A stretch of DNA of 64,000 nucleotides, from positions 18,211 to 82,210 of the forward strand of contig NZ_CANKYH010000012.1 in NCBI RefSeq assembly GCF_947487915.1, written 5' to 3'. Shown here one piece after another: positions 1 to 9,934 of this stretch (position 1 is the first letter of the stretch; the number at the start of each line of letters is the position of its first letter). The translations under genes were made by a program, and so were the position numbers. The notes beneath the pieces were generated by a model. The model did no database searches, was not told where the DNA came from, and saw nothing but the letters and a program-made list of their open reading frames with translations. Source of the stretch: an uncultured Serinicoccus sp. (lineage in GTDB: Bacteria; Actinomycetota; Actinomycetes; Actinomycetales; Dermatophilaceae).

Positions 1-911
1 TGGTCGCCTACCTCGTCTCGATGGTCGTCGTCGTCTCCCTGGTCTGGGGCAGCGTCAACCGGATCGACGCCACCCCCGACGTGGCCGACCGCCCGCCCGC
101 GGCGGACGGGGCCAACTACCTGCTGGTCGGCACGGACAGCCGGGAGGCCCTGACCGACGAGCAGCGCGGCGAGTTCGGCACCGGGTTCACCGAGGGCCAC
201 CGGGCGGACACCGTCATGCTGCTGCACGTGCCCACCTTCGGCGAGCCGACCCTGGTGAGCCTGCCCCGGGACAGCTACGTCGAGATCCGCGACGGGGGGT
301 TCAACAAGCTCAACGCCGCCCATGCCAACGGCGGTCCCGAGCAGCTGGTGGACACCGTGGAGCGGGCGACCGGGCTCCCCGTGGACGGCTACCTGGAGAT
401 CGGCTTCGGCGGCTTCGTCGACGTCGTCGACGGGGTCGGCGGCGTGGAGATGTGCCTGGACCAGCCGATCGCGGACGAGAAGGCGCACATCGACCTGCCC
501 GCGGGGTGCCAGGAGCTGGCCGGGGAGCAGGCGCTGGGCTACGTCCGGATGCGCTACAGCGACCCGCGTGGCGACCTCGGCCGCGTCGAGCGGCAGCGCG
601 AGTTCCTCTCCGCCCTCGTCGACCGCCTGCTCACCCCCGCCACCGTGCTCGTGCCCTGGCGGTTGCACGACGTGGGCACCTCCACCGGGTCGGCCCTGAG
701 CCTGGGCGACGACACCTCGATGCTCGAGGCGGGCCGGATGGCCTGGGCGATGCGCCAGGTCGCGGCCGGCGAGGGCAACTCGGTGACGGTGCCCATCGCC
801 GACACGAACTACCCGACGGAGGTGGGCAGTACCGTGCTGTGGGACGAGCAGGGGGCCAGCCAGCTGTTCACCGCGCTCCGGCAGGGGCAGGCCATCACTG
901 TCGAGCCGTGA
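1..911 (+). CDS. LCP-family cell-wall glycopolymer ligase, 5' end outside window
   Basis: LytR-CpsA-Psr (LCP) proteins transfer undecaprenyl-linked glycopolymers to peptidoglycan on the outer face of the membrane. The frame is open from base 3 and the first residues (VAYLVS then VVVVSLVWG) look like the end of an N-terminal membrane anchor, so the true start lies upstream; the ATG at 21 is probably internal. Family blocks are visible in order: NYLLVGTDSRE, RADTVMLLHV, LVSLPRDSYVEI followed by the N-x-A-H region, and GYVRMRYSDPRGDLGRVERQ with the conserved arginines and aspartates near the C-terminus. The kinase gene follows 38 bp downstream on the same strand. Family assignment is firm; the exact polymer is not deducible. 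Confidence 0.9.
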   Translation, partial: VAYLVSMVVVVSLVWGSVNRIDATPDVADRPPAADGANYLLVGTDSREALTDEQRGEFGTGFTEGHRADTVMLLHVPTFGEPTLVSLPRDSYVEIRDGGFNKLNAAHANGGPEQLVDTVERATGLPVDGYLEIGFGGFVDVVDGVGGVEMCLDQPIADEKAHIDLPAGCQELAGEQALGYVRMRYSDPRGDLGRVERQREFLSALVDRLLTPATVLVPWRLHDVGTSTGSALSLGDDTSMLEAGRMAWAMRQVAAGEGNSVTVPIADTNYPTEVGSTVLWDEQGASQLFTALRQGQAITVEP

Positions 912-949
912 GGCCCGTCGGGCTACCCTTGCGCTGATCGGAGGTGACC

Positions 950-2728
950 ATGGCGGACCCGCACGAGACGGACCACGAGCCGGAGACCACAGCTCCCGCA
1001 CCGGCGTCGCAGGACCCCACGCTGGTGGCCGGGCGCTACCGCATCGTCCGCACCCTGGGCCGCGGTGGGGGCGGGCACGTGTGGCTCGCGACGGACGAGA
1101 ACCTCGGGCGGCAGGTCGCCCTGAAACGGGTCGGGGGCGAGCCCGACACCGAGGTGCTGCTGAGCCGGGGGTTCCGCGAGGCCCGCACCAGCGCGACGCT
1201 GGCCCACCAGCACGTCGTCCGCGTCTACGACGCCTTCGAGCACGAGGGTTCTCCCTGGATCGTCATGGAGTTCGTGGAGGGCCCCTCCCTGGCCGAGCTC
1301 ATCAGCGACGGCCGACGACTCCCGGCGGGGCAGGTCGCCGCCGTGGGTGCACAGATGGCGACCGCGCTGGCCGCGGCCCACCGCGCCGGCATCCTGCACC
1401 GTGACGTCAAGCCGGCCAACGTCCTGCTCACCGGTGGGGAGGGCCACGACGCCAAGCTCACCGACTTCGGCATCGCCCGGGCCGACGAGGACCCGCAGCT
1501 GACCCGGACCGGGTTCGTGTCGGGCACCGCCGCCTACTTCTCCCCCGAGCTGGCCCGGGGAGAGGAGGCGAGCACCGCCTCGGACGTCTGGGCCCTGGGC
1601 GCCACGCTCTACGCCGCCGTCGAAGGTCGACGGCCCTACGACGAGCGGCCCAACGCGGTGGCCCAGCTGCACACGATCGCCCGGGAGGAGCCGCGCCCGC
1701 CCCAGCACGCAGGGCCCCTCACGACGGCGCTGCGGGGCATGCTGGACCCCGACCCGGAGAGCCGGTGGGACGCCGCCCGGGCAGCCCGGGAGCTCAGCGC
1801 CGTCGCGGAGGACCCTGACACCGACGAGGGGGCCACCCGCGGCGTGGGTCCGGCCGCCGCCGGTGCCGCCGCCGGCGCTGCCGCCGGTGCCGCCGCGGGC
1901 GCGGCGGGCGCGGCGGCCGGCCACGCCGCCGACCACACCCAGGCGGTGCCGCAGGCCGACCCCACGCGCTCCTTCCCCCGGGCCACCCCGGACCCGGCGC
2001 GCGCCGGCGTCGACGCCCCCGCGGCCCCCCCGCCGACCTACCACCGCGAGCACCGGCCCCAGGGGGCCGAGCACCCCGGCGGCCACGGCCGGACCCAGCA
2101 CCGCCGCGGCGTGTGGCTGGGGTGGCTGCTCGCCGTGCCGCTGGCCCTGCTCCTGGGCTGGCTGGTGTGGAGCATCGCCACGGGTCCCGACGCCGGTGGC
2201 GGTGGGACCCCGGCCGACCCGGGCCCGACGTCGCAGGCACCCGGGACGCCGGTCAGCGCCCAGGAGGCGCAGAGACTGGCGGAGGACTTCTACACCACGC
2301 TGGAGCAGGACGGTCTCGCGGCCGCGCAGCAGCTGACCACCCCGTCGGCCTACATCGCCCCCGACATCGCGGACGGGCTGGATTCCGTCGCGGTCGCCGA
2401 CCTGAGGGCGCAGGAGCGGGAGGACGGCACCGCCCAGGTCGACGCCGTCGTCACCTACACCTACGGTCCGGTCGTCATCGAGCAGCAGGAGACGCTCGGC
2501 ATCGGCCGCGAGGACGGACAGGCCCGCATCTCGGTCCGGCAGGCGGTGGAGCGCAGCAGGTCCGGGGAGCCGACCGACGCCGACGAGGACGACGGCGGCC
2601 AGAACGCCGACACCGACGGCGACAACGACGACACCGACGGCGGGGACGGGAACGGCGACGACACCAACCGCGACGACACCAACCGCGACGACCAGAGCGA
2701 GGGCACCGGCAGCGGCGACGACGGCTGA
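950..2728 (+). CDS. Transmembrane serine/threonine protein kinase (PknB-like, no PASTA)
   Basis: Hanks-type kinase. The ATG at 950 is chosen because GGAGG at 940-944 sits 5 bases upstream; a GTG at 944 overlaps this ribosome site. Kinase domain spans about residues 28-285: glycine loop GRGGGGHV, VALK lysine, HRDVKPANVLL catalytic loop, DFGIA, and SPEL in the activation segment. A cytoplasmic Ala/Gly-rich stretch (about 300-325, repeats of AAG) and a Pro/Ala linker follow, then one membrane segment near residues 390-410 and an outside domain of roughly 110 residues. That domain resembles sensor ectodomains of actinobacterial kinases and ends in an Asp/Asn/Gly/Thr-rich acidic tail. No PASTA repeats are seen. 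Ligand and substrates are unknown. Confidence 0.93.
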   Translation: MADPHETDHEPETTAPAPASQDPTLVAGRYRIVRTLGRGGGGHVWLATDENLGRQVALKRVGGEPDTEVLLSRGFREARTSATLAHQHVVRVYDAFEHEGSPWIVMEFVEGPSLAELISDGRRLPAGQVAAVGAQMATALAAAHRAGILHRDVKPANVLLTGGEGHDAKLTDFGIARADEDPQLTRTGFVSGTAAYFSPELARGEEASTASDVWALGATLYAAVEGRRPYDERPNAVAQLHTIAREEPRPPQHAGPLTTALRGMLDPDPESRWDAARAARELSAVAEDPDTDEGATRGVGPAAAGAAAGAAAGAAAGAAGAAAGHAADHTQAVPQADPTRSFPRATPDPARAGVDAPAAPPPTYHREHRPQGAEHPGGHGRTQHRRGVWLGWLLAVPLALLLGWLVWSIATGPDAGGGGTPADPGPTSQAPGTPVSAQEAQRLAEDFYTTLEQDGLAAAQQLTTPSAYIAPDIADGLDSVAVADLRAQEREDGTAQVDAVVTYTYGPVVIEQQETLGIGREDGQARISVRQAVERSRSGEPTDADEDDGGQNADTDGDNDDTDGGDGNGDDTNRDDTNRDDQSEGTGSGDDG

Positions 2729-2741
2729 GACCCGCTGCGGC

Positions 2742-3905
2742 TCAGCCCCGGAGCAGCTGGCGGGCCATGACGACCCGCTGGATCTGGTTGGTGCCCTCGT
2801 AGATCTGGGTGATCTTGGCGTCCCGCATCATCCGCTCCACGGGGAAGTCCCGGGTGTAGCCGTAGCCCCCGAGCAGCTGCACCGCGTCGGTCGTGACCTC
2901 CATGGCGACGTCCGAGGCGAAGCACTTGGCCGCCGCGCCGAAGAACGGCAGGTCGGCGTCCCCGCGCTCGGACTTCGCCGCGGCGACGTAGACCATCTGT
3001 CGGGCGGCCTCCAGCTTCATCCCCATGTCGGCGAGCATGAACTGCACCCCCTGGAAGTCGGCCACGGCCCGACCGAACTGCTGCCGCTCCTTGACGTAGC
3101 CGAGGGCGAAGTCCAGGGCGCCCTGGGCGATGCCGACGGCCTGCGCCCCGATGGTGACCCGCGTGTGGTCGAGGGTGCGCAGGGCGATCTTCAGGCCCTC
3201 CCCGAGGCCACCGACCATGCGCTCGCCCGGGATCCGGCAGCCGTCGAAGAGCAGCTCCCGGGTGGGGCTGCCCTTGATGCCGAGCTTCTTCTCCGGCGCT
3301 CCGAAGGTGAACCCCTCGTCCCCCTTCTCCACGACGAACGCGGTCACGTTGCGCCCCCGGGGACCGTCCGGGTCGGTGACCGCCATGACCGTGTAGTACT
3401 CGCTGACCCCCGCGTTGGTGATCCACGACTTCTGCCCGGTGAGGACGAAGTCGTCGCCGTCCGCGACCGCCTTGCAGGTCATGCCCGCGGTGTCCGACCC
3501 CGCACCGGCCTCGGAGAGGCCGTAGGAGAACATCGCCGTCCCGGAGGCCACCTCCGGGAGGTACCGGGCCTTGACCTCCTCGCTGGCGGCGAGGATGAGC
3601 GGCATGGTGCCGAGCTTGTTGACCGCGGGGATGAGCGAGCTGCTCGCGCAGGCCCGGGCGACCTCCTCGATGACGATGCAGGTGGCCAGCGCGTCCGCGC
3701 CGACCCCGTCGTAGTCCTCGGCGATGTGCGGGGCGTGGAAGTCGGTCGCCACGAGGGCCTGGAGCGCCTCGTCGGGGAAGCGGCCCTCCTCGTCGACGGC
3801 GGCGGCGTGCGGCGCGATCTGCTCGTCCGCCACCTCGCGCACCGCCGCACGCAGGGCCTCGTGATCCTCGTTGATCCGGAACAGGTCGAACTCGCTCGTG
3901 CTCAT
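2742..3905 (-). CDS. Acyl-CoA dehydrogenase
   Basis: FAD-dependent dehydrogenation of an acyl-CoA thioester in beta-oxidation or branched-chain amino-acid breakdown. Visible signatures include the flavin/substrate loop [19 protein letters not shown] in the beta domain, and [10 protein letters not shown] near the C-terminus, which carries the usual catalytic Glu. The ATG at 3905 gives 387 residues, the normal family length; an in-frame start 48 bp upstream would add an unconserved leader. No strong ribosome site is visible before 3905. It ends 13 bp from the convergent kinase gene, and the LLM oxidoreductase gene lies just upstream on the same strand, 44 bp away, so the two may be co-transcribed. 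The exact acyl chain specificity cannot be read from the sequence. Confidence 0.92.
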   Translation of the reverse strand: MSTSEFDLFRINEDHEALRAAVREVADEQIAPHAAAVDEEGRFPDEALQALVATDFHAPHIAEDYDGVGADALATCIVIEEVARACASSSLIPAVNKLGTMPLILAASEEVKARYLPEVASGTAMFSYGLSEAGAGSDTAGMTCKAVADGDDFVLTGQKSWITNAGVSEYYTVMAVTDPDGPRGRNVTAFVVEKGDEGFTFGAPEKKLGIKGSPTRELLFDGCRIPGERMVGGLGEGLKIALRTLDHTRVTIGAQAVGIAQGALDFALGYVKERQQFGRAVADFQGVQFMLADMGMKLEAARQMVYVAAAKSERGDADLPFFGAAAKCFASDVAMEVTTDAVQLLGGYGYTRDFPVERMMRDAKITQIYEGTNQIQRVVMARQLLRG

Positions 3906-3949
3906 GGGGGGCAGCGTACCCGCCGCCCCGAGCGGGCCTGACGTGCGCG

Positions 3950-4975
3950 TCACCCGCCCAGGGCGGGGATGACCTCGCTCTCGAACAGCTCGATGCCGGA
4001 GGTGTCGAAGGCCGCCTCGGGGAAGTAGGTGATGGCGTAGGTCATGCCCAGCGCCTCCAGGCCCCGCAGCGTCTCGGCGACCTGCTCGGGGGTCCCGACC
4101 AGGGGCTGCGTGCGCAGGCTCTCGGCCTGGCCCCGCGCCGCCTCCTCGGAGAGCCCAGCGCGACGGTAGCGCTCGCTCACCGCGCTGAGCCGCTCCTCCA
4201 CCTCGCCGGCGTCCCGGCCGACGACGACGTTGTAGTTGGCACTGCGGACGATCTCACCGGGGTCACGGCCCACGTCGGCGCAGTGCTCGGCCAGCACGGC
4301 GGACTTGTGCCGGAAGCCCTCGGGAGAGCCGTCGAAGTTGGTGGCGTCGGCATACTCGGCCGCGATGCGCAGGGTGTTGCGCTCCCCGCCCCCGGCGACC
4401 CACACCGGTATGCCGTTGCCCGGGCTGCCCCCGAACCCCTCGGTGCTGCCCTGCAGGGGCCGGGGGAAGCACATCGCCCCGTCGACCTGGTAGTGCTCGC
4501 CGTCCAGCGTGGCCGACCCGGTCGTCCACATCTGTCGGAAGATGTCGACGCCCTCGCGCAACCGTGCCAGCCGCTCCCCCGCGCCGGGGAAGCCGTAGCC
4601 GTAGGCGCGCCACTCGTGCTCGTACCACCCCGCACCGATGCCCATGTCCACCCGGCCGCCGGAGATGACGTCGACGGTCGCGGCGACCTTGGCGAGGTAG
4701 GTCGGCGCGCGGTAGCTCATGCAGGTGCACATCTGGCCCAGGCGCACGCGTCCGGTGGTCGCGGCGAGCGCGGCCATGAGGGTCCAGGCCTCGTGGCAGG
4801 CCTCCTCGCTGGGCTCGGGCACGGTGTGCACGTGGTCGTAGACCCACACCGAGGTCCAGCCCTCCTCCGCGTCGGCGTGCCTGGCCACGTCGAGCATGGC
4901 TCCCCACTGCTGCTGCGGGGGGATGCCGACGAGGTCCATCCGCCAGCCCTGGGGAACGAAGAGTCCGAAGCGCAT
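3950..4975 (-). CDS. LLM-class (F420/flavin-dependent) oxidoreductase
   Basis: Luciferase-like monooxygenase fold, 341 residues. N-terminus [10 protein letters not shown] is typical; the middle holds the conserved RVRLGQM...[22 protein letters not shown] segment and [15 protein letters not shown], both characteristic of F420-dependent family members. The C-terminal part has [22 protein letters not shown], the usual end of this fold. Such enzymes oxidise or reduce small molecules with F420 or FMN; the substrate is not predictable. Located between an acyl-CoA dehydrogenase and purE on the same strand. The gap to purE is 21 bp, so a longer leftward transcription unit starting at purK is possible. 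Confidence 0.88.
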   Translation of the reverse strand: MRFGLFVPQGWRMDLVGIPPQQQWGAMLDVARHADAEEGWTSVWVYDHVHTVPEPSEEACHEAWTLMAALAATTGRVRLGQMCTCMSYRAPTYLAKVAATVDVISGGRVDMGIGAGWYEHEWRAYGYGFPGAGERLARLREGVDIFRQMWTTGSATLDGEHYQVDGAMCFPRPLQGSTEGFGGSPGNGIPVWVAGGGERNTLRIAAEYADATNFDGSPEGFRHKSAVLAEHCADVGRDPGEIVRSANYNVVVGRDAGEVEERLSAVSERYRRAGLSEEAARGQAESLRTQPLVGTPEQVAETLRGLEALGMTYAITYFPEAAFDTSGIELFESEVIPALGG

Positions 4976-4996
4976 GGCCCCGACCCTACGCGGCGC

Positions 4997-5539
4997 TCAG
5001 GGTGCCGGCGGGCCGACCCGGCGGGCGCGCAGCCGCTCGCCCTTGGCGTGCGCCTGGTCCCGCAGGTCTTCGGCGAAGGCCGCCAGCTGCTCGCGCAGCC
5101 GCTGCGCCCGCTCGCCCTCACCGGCGGCGAGGGTGCGCACCGCCAGCAGGCCGGCGTTGCGGGCGCCCGCCACCGACACGGTGGCCACGGGGATCCCGGC
5201 CGGCATCTGCACGATCGAGAGCAGGGAGTCCAGGCCGTCCAGATGCTTCAGCGGGACCGGGACCCCGATGACGGGCAGGACGGTGACCGAGGCGAGCATC
5301 CCGGGCAGGTGGGCGGCCCCGCCGGCGCCCGCGACGATGACCCGCAGCCCACGGTCGGCGGCGGTGCGGCCGTAGTCGATCATCTCGGCCGGCATACGGT
5401 GCGCCGAGACCACGTCGGCCTCGAAGGGCACCCCGAACTCCTCGAGCGCCTGCGCCGCGGCCTCCATCACCGGCCAGTCGCTGTCGCTGCCCATGACCAG
5501 GCCGACGAGGGGCGGCGCGGTGCGGTCGCCGCTGCTCAC
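4997..5539 (-). CDS. purE: N5-carboxyaminoimidazole ribonucleotide mutase
   Basis: PurE converts N5-CAIR to CAIR in purine biosynthesis. Signatures: [18 protein letters not shown] at the N-terminus, SAHRMP with the catalytic His, [11 protein letters not shown] and PVIGVPV. The GTG at 5539 is chosen because it overlaps the purK stop in a GTGA 4-bp overlap, giving 180 residues. The C-terminal tail after about residue 155 is charged and somewhat longer than in class I PurE of enterobacteria. Together with purK it forms the two-step ATP-dependent AIR carboxylation route. Confidence 0.96.
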   Translation of the reverse strand: MSSGDRTAPPLVGLVMGSDSDWPVMEAAAQALEEFGVPFEADVVSAHRMPAEMIDYGRTAADRGLRVIVAGAGGAAHLPGMLASVTVLPVIGVPVPLKHLDGLDSLLSIVQMPAGIPVATVSVAGARNAGLLAVRTLAAGEGERAQRLREQLAAFAEDLRDQAHAKGERLRARRVGPPAP

Positions 5540-6753
5540 TCGGTCACCACCCCCTGCAGGTAGTCGGCGGCGTGCCTGCTGCGGCCGCGCAGCTCCTCGA
5601 GCGAGCCCAGGTCGCCCTGCTCGCCGCCGTAGACGGTGACGTGCCCGAGCTTGCGCCCCGGTCGCACCCCCTTGCCGTAGAGGTGCACCTTGAGCCCCGG
5701 GTCGCGGGCCAGCAGGTGGCGGTAGGTGGCGTAGAGCTCGGGGTAGTCCCCGCCCAGGACGTTGGCCGAGGCCGTCCACGGCGCCCTGGCGGACGGGTCC
5801 CCCAGCGGCAGGTCCAGCACCGCCCGCAGGTGCTGCTCGAACTGGCTGGTGACCGAGCCGTCGATGCTCCAGTGCCCGCTGTTGTGCGGCCGCATCGCCA
5901 GCTCGTTGACGAGGTATGCCGGGGCGCCGGTCCCCGGGTCGCGCACCTCGAACGCCTCCACCGCCAGGACGCCGGTGACGTCCAGCTCCCCGGCGAGCCG
6001 CAGCGCGCCCTCGGTGAGGGCCGCGGCCAGACCCGGGTCGAGGGAGGGCGCCGGGGCGAGCACCTCGGTGTTGATGCCCCCCTCCTGCACGGTCTCCACG
6101 ACGGGCCAGGCCGCGGCCTGGCCAGAGGGGCTGCGGCCCACCATGATCGACAGCTCGCGGGAGAAGTCCACGGCCTCCTCCAGCAGGATGCCGTCGGCGA
6201 GCCCGCCCCGCCCCACGCCCTCGAGCCACCCGTCGAGGTCGGCGGGGCCACGGCAGACGAGCACCCCCTTGCCGTCGTAGCCCCCGCGCGGCGCCTTGGC
6301 CACCAGCGGCCACCCCACCTGGGCGGCGAACTCCTCGACGTCGGCAGCGGTCCGGGCCTGCGCCCAGCGGGGGCACGGCAGCCCCAGCGCGGTGAGGCGC
6401 CGCCGCATGGCGAGCTTGTCCTGGGCGAAGACGAGGGCCTGCGGGCTGGGGTGCAGGGCCACCCCGGCGTCCTGCAGGGCCAGGAGCACCTCCTGCGGCA
6501 CGTGCTCGTGGTCGAAGGTCACCACGTCGCACCCCCGGGCGAACGCCAGCACGGCCTCGGTGTCGGTGTGCTCCCCGACCGGGCTGTGCGGCACCACGAG
6601 GGCTGCGCTGGAGGTCGGGCTCTCGGCGAGCACAGACAGGGTGAGGGCGAGGTTGGTCGCGGGTGGCTGGCACATGCGGGCGAGCTGCCCCCCGCCGACG
6701 ATGCCCACCACCGGGAAGCCGCCCTCGGCACGGACGGGGCTGGGAGAGGTCAC
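5536..6753 (-). CDS. purK: N5-carboxyaminoimidazole ribonucleotide synthase
   Basis: ATP-grasp enzyme that carboxylates AIR with bicarbonate to N5-CAIR. The N-terminal [13 protein letters not shown] motif is diagnostic; [23 protein letters not shown] in the ATP-grasp fold and [13 protein letters not shown] near residue 280 are conserved. GTG start at 6753, 405 residues, matching the family. It is translationally coupled to purE through a 4-bp overlap. Divergent from gtrA with only 41 bp between the two starts, so the promoters overlap or face each other. The segment [18 protein letters not shown] follows the family pattern of a nucleotide-binding helix. Confidence 0.96.
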   Translation of the reverse strand: MTSPSPVRAEGGFPVVGIVGGGQLARMCQPPATNLALTLSVLAESPTSSAALVVPHSPVGEHTDTEAVLAFARGCDVVTFDHEHVPQEVLLALQDAGVALHPSPQALVFAQDKLAMRRRLTALGLPCPRWAQARTAADVEEFAAQVGWPLVAKAPRGGYDGKGVLVCRGPADLDGWLEGVGRGGLADGILLEEAVDFSRELSIMVGRSPSGQAAAWPVVETVQEGGINTEVLAPAPSLDPGLAAALTEGALRLAGELDVTGVLAVEAFEVRDPGTGAPAYLVNELAMRPHNSGHWSIDGSVTSQFEQHLRAVLDLPLGDPSARAPWTASANVLGGDYPELYATYRHLLARDPGLKVHLYGKGVRPGRKLGHVTVYGGEQGDLGSLEELRGRSRHAADYLQGVVTE

Positions 6754-6794
6754 GTGATCAGCCTACCCAGCCGCTCCACCTAGACTGCCGCCCC

Positions 6795-7316
6795 GTGACC
6801 CCCTCTGCCGCCTCCGGGCTCGTGGCGCGTGCCCGCGCGACCTACCAGGTCCTCGTGGCCGAGCTCGCGAAGTTCGGGACCGTGGGCGCCGTGGCCTTCG
6901 TGCTCGACACGGCGCTCTACAACCTGCTCGTCTTCGGGGTGCCGGGTCTGGGCGAGGGGCCCATGTCCGCCACGCCGCTGTGGGCCAAGGTGGTCGCGAC
7001 GAGCGTGGCGACGGTCTTCTCCTGGGTCGGCAACCGGTGGTGGACCTTCCGGCACCGGCGCAGCGAGCCGGTGGCGCACGAGTTCGCCCTCTTCGTCCTC
7101 TTCAACGCGGTCGGGCTCCTCATCGCGGTGGCCTGCCTGGGCTTCTCCCGCTACGTGCTGGGGCTGGACAGCCAGCTGGCCGACAACATCTCGGGCAACG
7201 GCGTGGGCCTGGTGCTGGGCACGATGTTCCGCTTCTGGGCCTACCGGACCTTCGTGTTCCGCGGCGAGCTGGAGCTCGACGCGACCGGTCAGGGCGTGAC
7301 GGCCCGGGGCAGGTAG
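6795..7316 (+). CDS. GtrA-like membrane protein
   Basis: GtrA/DPMS-type small polytopic protein, 173 residues with four hydrophobic segments (about 22-45, 60-80, 95-118, 130-150). Conserved features: KFGTVGAVAFVLDTALYN, SVATVFSWVGNRWWTF and GTMFRFWAYRTFVF, the typical aromatic/Arg motifs on the cytoplasmic loops. The family is implicated in flipping lipid-linked sugars or in teichoic acid and arabinogalactan assembly. GTG start at 6795. The 3' end overlaps the convergent histidine kinase gene by 28 bp. No glycosyltransferase partner is adjacent, so the sugar is unknown. Confidence 0.85.
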   Translation: MTPSAASGLVARARATYQVLVAELAKFGTVGAVAFVLDTALYNLLVFGVPGLGEGPMSATPLWAKVVATSVATVFSWVGNRWWTFRHRRSEPVAHEFALFVLFNAVGLLIAVACLGFSRYVLGLDSQLADNISGNGVGLVLGTMFRFWAYRTFVFRGELELDATGQGVTARGR

Positions 7317-8353
7317 CAGGCGAAGGTCGGCGGGAAGGCGCGGGTCAGCTCCAGCCGGCCGCCGATCGACTCGGCCGTCTCCCGCGCCACCGCGAGCCCG
7401 AGCCCGGTCCCCTGCCCGCTCGTCGTGCCGCGGTCGAAGATGGTCCGGGCCAGGTCGCGAGGGATCCCCGGGCCCTGGTCGGAGACGGTGAACACCGCCG
7501 AGGGCCCCGAGTGCGCGACGTGCACCCGCACGTCGCCGCGTCCGTGCACCAGCGAGTTCTCGACGAGCGTGTTGAGCACCTGCGAGAGGACCGAGGCGCT
7601 CGCCTCGACGATGACCCCCCGCTCGCAGGTGAGCTCGATCGAGCGCCCCCGCTCCTCGAAGGCCGGCGTCCACTCCTCGTCGAGGCCGGCGAGCACCGCG
7701 TCGGCGGCGCTGACCGCGCCACCGCTGGCGTGCCCCGCCCGGGTGCGCTGGAGCAGCTCGTCGACCACCCCGGTCAGCCGTTCCACCTGGCTGATGGCGA
7801 TCTCCGCCTCGGCCCGGGCCACGGACGCGTCGTCGGACTGGGCGATCTCCTCCAGCCGCAGCAGCAGCGCGGCCAGCGGGGTGCGCAGCTGGTGCGAGGC
7901 GTCCGCCGCGAAGGACCGCTCGAAGACGAGCGCCCGGGCGAAGGTGTGGTGGTGCCGGTCGACCTCGCGGGCCACGGCGTCGATCTCGGCGATCCCGGAG
8001 CGGAACGGCTCCTGCTCCACGAGCCGCCCGGGCCGGGTCTGCGGGTCCAGCACGAACCCGCCCGAGGCGAGCTCGTCGGTGCGGTGGGCCAGCTGGCGCA
8101 GGGGCCGGGCGGTGGTCTCCGCGGCGCGGTCCGCCCACGAGCGCGCGGCCGGGACCGCGATCGCCAGGATCACCGCACCGGTGAGGACCAGGGTGCCGAG
8201 GAGCCACCAGTCGGGCATCTCCCCGCTACCGGTCTGCCACCGCGTGGTCTGCGCCTCGCGCAGCAGCCAGGCGATGAGCGCGCCGAAGAGGAGGCAGACC
8301 CCGACCACGGTCAGCACGATGCGTACCGCCAGGTCGCGCAGCACCTTGCGCAC
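7289..8353 (-). CDS. Two-component sensor histidine kinase
   Basis: 354 residues. Two membrane segments (about 9-31 and 50-70) enclose a very short extracytoplasmic loop of about 18 residues, so the sensed signal may be membrane-borne or relayed. A HAMP-like linker follows, then the dimerisation/phosphoacceptor helix with H154 in DASHQLRTPL, N box VLNTLVENSLVHG, G1 SDQGPGIP and G2 GTGLGLAVA. It lies 5 bp downstream of the response regulator and belongs to the same operon. The short loop resembles envelope-stress-type kinases of actinobacteria, but no ligand can be named. Confidence 0.94.
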   Translation of the reverse strand: MRKVLRDLAVRIVLTVVGVCLLFGALIAWLLREAQTTRWQTGSGEMPDWWLLGTLVLTGAVILAIAVPAARSWADRAAETTARPLRQLAHRTDELASGGFVLDPQTRPGRLVEQEPFRSGIAEIDAVAREVDRHHHTFARALVFERSFAADASHQLRTPLAALLLRLEEIAQSDDASVARAEAEIAISQVERLTGVVDELLQRTRAGHASGGAVSAADAVLAGLDEEWTPAFEERGRSIELTCERGVIVEASASVLSQVLNTLVENSLVHGRGDVRVHVAHSGPSAVFTVSDQGPGIPRDLARTIFDRGTTSGQGTGLGLAVARETAESIGGRLELTRAFPPTFACYLPRAVTP

Positions 8354-8358
8354 GGCGC

Positions 8359-9063
8359 TCAGTCCACGGAGTCGGCGTCGGCGCCGTCGGGGTCGTTCTG
8401 GAAGCGGAAGCCCACGCCGCGGACCGTGACGATGTGCCGCGGGTCGTGGGCGTCGTCACCGATCTTGCGGCGCAGCACGGAGACGTGCATGTCGAGGGTC
8501 TTGGTCGACCCGAACCAGGTGTCCCACACCTCGCGCATGAGCACCTCGCGCGACACCACCCGGCCCTCCTCGCGCATGAGGACCCGCAGCAGGTCGAACT
8601 CCTTGGTGGTGAGGCGGACCTCGCGGTCGTGGAGGAAGACCCGGCGGGCCTCGATGTCCATCCGCAGCGCCGTGCCCCCGGGCGTCTGGCTCGAGGTGGG
8701 CCCCCGGCGCAGGAGCGCCCGCACCCGGGCGAGGAGCTCCCCGAGGCGGAACGGCTTGGTGACGTAGTCGTCGGCGCCGGCGTCCAGGCCGACGACGGTG
8801 TCCACCTCCTCGCTGCGGGCGGTGAGCATGAGGACCGGCATCCGCACCCCGGAGTCGCGCAGGGAACGACATACCTCGACCCCGTCGAGCTGCGGCAGCC
8901 CGAGGTCGAGCACGAGGAGGTCGTGCGCGACGTCCCCGGTCGCCTCGGCCAGCGCCGAGCGGCCGTTGGCAGCGACCGTCACCTCATAGCCCTCGCGCCG
9001 CAGCGCTCGGGCGAGTGGCTCCGAGATCGTCGGGTCGTCCTCGGCGAGCAGCACCCTGGTCAC
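8359..9063 (-). CDS. OmpR/PhoB-type response regulator
   Basis: 234 residues from a GTG at 9063. Receiver domain 1-118: acidic pair E8/D9/D10, phosphoacceptor D53 in LLVLDLGLPQ, T/S in LMLTAR and K in VTKPF. The DNA-binding winged helix occupies about 135-225, with TTKEFDLLRVLMREEGRVVSREVLM and the recognition region TLDMHVSVLRRKIG, then VRGVGFRF. It is first in the operon with the histidine kinase downstream. The C-terminal DPDGADADSVD is a short acidic extension. The regulon is unknown; PHO-box-like repeats elsewhere in this window (25.9 kb) are of the type bound by this regulator class, but a link to this particular protein is not shown. Confidence 0.94.
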   Translation of the reverse strand: MTRVLLAEDDPTISEPLARALRREGYEVTVAANGRSALAEATGDVAHDLLVLDLGLPQLDGVEVCRSLRDSGVRMPVLMLTARSEEVDTVVGLDAGADDYVTKPFRLGELLARVRALLRRGPTSSQTPGGTALRMDIEARRVFLHDREVRLTTKEFDLLRVLMREEGRVVSREVLMREVWDTWFGSTKTLDMHVSVLRRKIGDDAHDPRHIVTVRGVGFRFQNDPDGADADSVD

Positions 9064-9106
9064 GTCGTCTCCCTCCGCGTGGCTGCCTGACAGTATGCGC
9101 GTTCGG

Positions 9107-9925
9107 TCACCGTCCGGGCCACTGCGGCCTGCGCTTCTCGGCGAAGGCGGCCACGCCCTCGGCCCGGTCGCGGCTGAAGGCGGTGGCCCGCCAGGCACCG
9201 TCCTCGATCTCCAGGCCGGCGGCCAGGTCGGTCCCCATCCCCATCCGCATGGCCCGCTTGGCGTTGCGCACCGCGACCGGGGAGTTGGCCGCGATGGTCG
9301 CCGCCAGCTCCAGGGCCCGGCCCCGCGCGGACCCGGCCTCGGCCAGCTCGTCGACGACCCCCAGGTCGTGAGCCTCCTGGGCGCCCAGCCGGCGCCCGGT
9401 GAAGATCATCGAGGCCGCGCGCGACCACCCCACCCGACGGGTGAGCAGCTGCGTGCCACCGCCGCCGGGGATGACGCCCACCCCGACCTCCGGCAGCGCC
9501 AGGGTCGCCCCCGTCCCGGCGACGAGGAGGTCGCAGGAGAGCGCGAGCTCCAGCCCGCCGCCCAGCGCGTAGCCCTCCACCGCGGCCACGGCCGGCACCG
9601 GCAGGTCGAGGACGCCGCGGTAGGCGAGCTTGGACACGAGGCGGTGGTCCATCATCTGCGCGTCGGTGAAGCCGTTGCGCTCCTTGAGGTCGGCGCCCAC
9701 GCAGAAGGCCCGGTCGTGGGCGCTGGTGAGCACCACGGCTCGCACGGTCGGGTCGGCGGCGAGGGCGGCAGTCGTCGCGGTGATCTCCTGGGCGAACGCC
9801 GTGGAGATGGCGTTCATGGCCTCCGGGCGGTCCAGCGTCAGCTCGACCACCGACCCGGGCTCTCCTCCCCCCTCCTCGCCCGCGGACGGGTGTCTGGTCA
9901 CCTGCAGCATCGTCGGTGCGTCCAT
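9107..9925 (-). CDS. Enoyl-CoA hydratase/isomerase family protein
   Basis: Crotonase fold, 272 residues. LTLDRPEAMNAIS opens the core; HDRAFCVGADLKER forms the oxyanion/CoA-binding loop, VEGYALGGGLELALSCDLLVA the family core with the Gly-rich turn, and ALPEVGVGVIPGGGGTQLL carries a conserved Glu equivalent to the hydratase catalytic acid. The first Glu of the hydratase pair is less clear in the GGGLELALS segment, so hydratase versus isomerase cannot be fixed. Ends with AEKRRPQWPG, the usual C-terminal motif. Adjacent genes (birA, acyl-CoA carboxylase) are also part of acyl-CoA metabolism. It starts 9 bp after the birA stop and is likely in one unit with it. Confidence 0.9.
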   Translation of the reverse strand: MDAPTMLQVTRHPSAGEEGGGEPGSVVELTLDRPEAMNAISTAFAQEITATTAALAADPTVRAVVLTSAHDRAFCVGADLKERNGFTDAQMMDHRLVSKLAYRGVLDLPVPAVAAVEGYALGGGLELALSCDLLVAGTGATLALPEVGVGVIPGGGGTQLLTRRVGWSRAASMIFTGRRLGAQEAHDLGVVDELAEAGSARGRALELAATIAANSPVAVRNAKRAMRMGMGTDLAAGLEIEDGAWRATAFSRDRAEGVAAFAEKRRPQWPGR

Positions 9926-9934
9926 GCGGTGAGG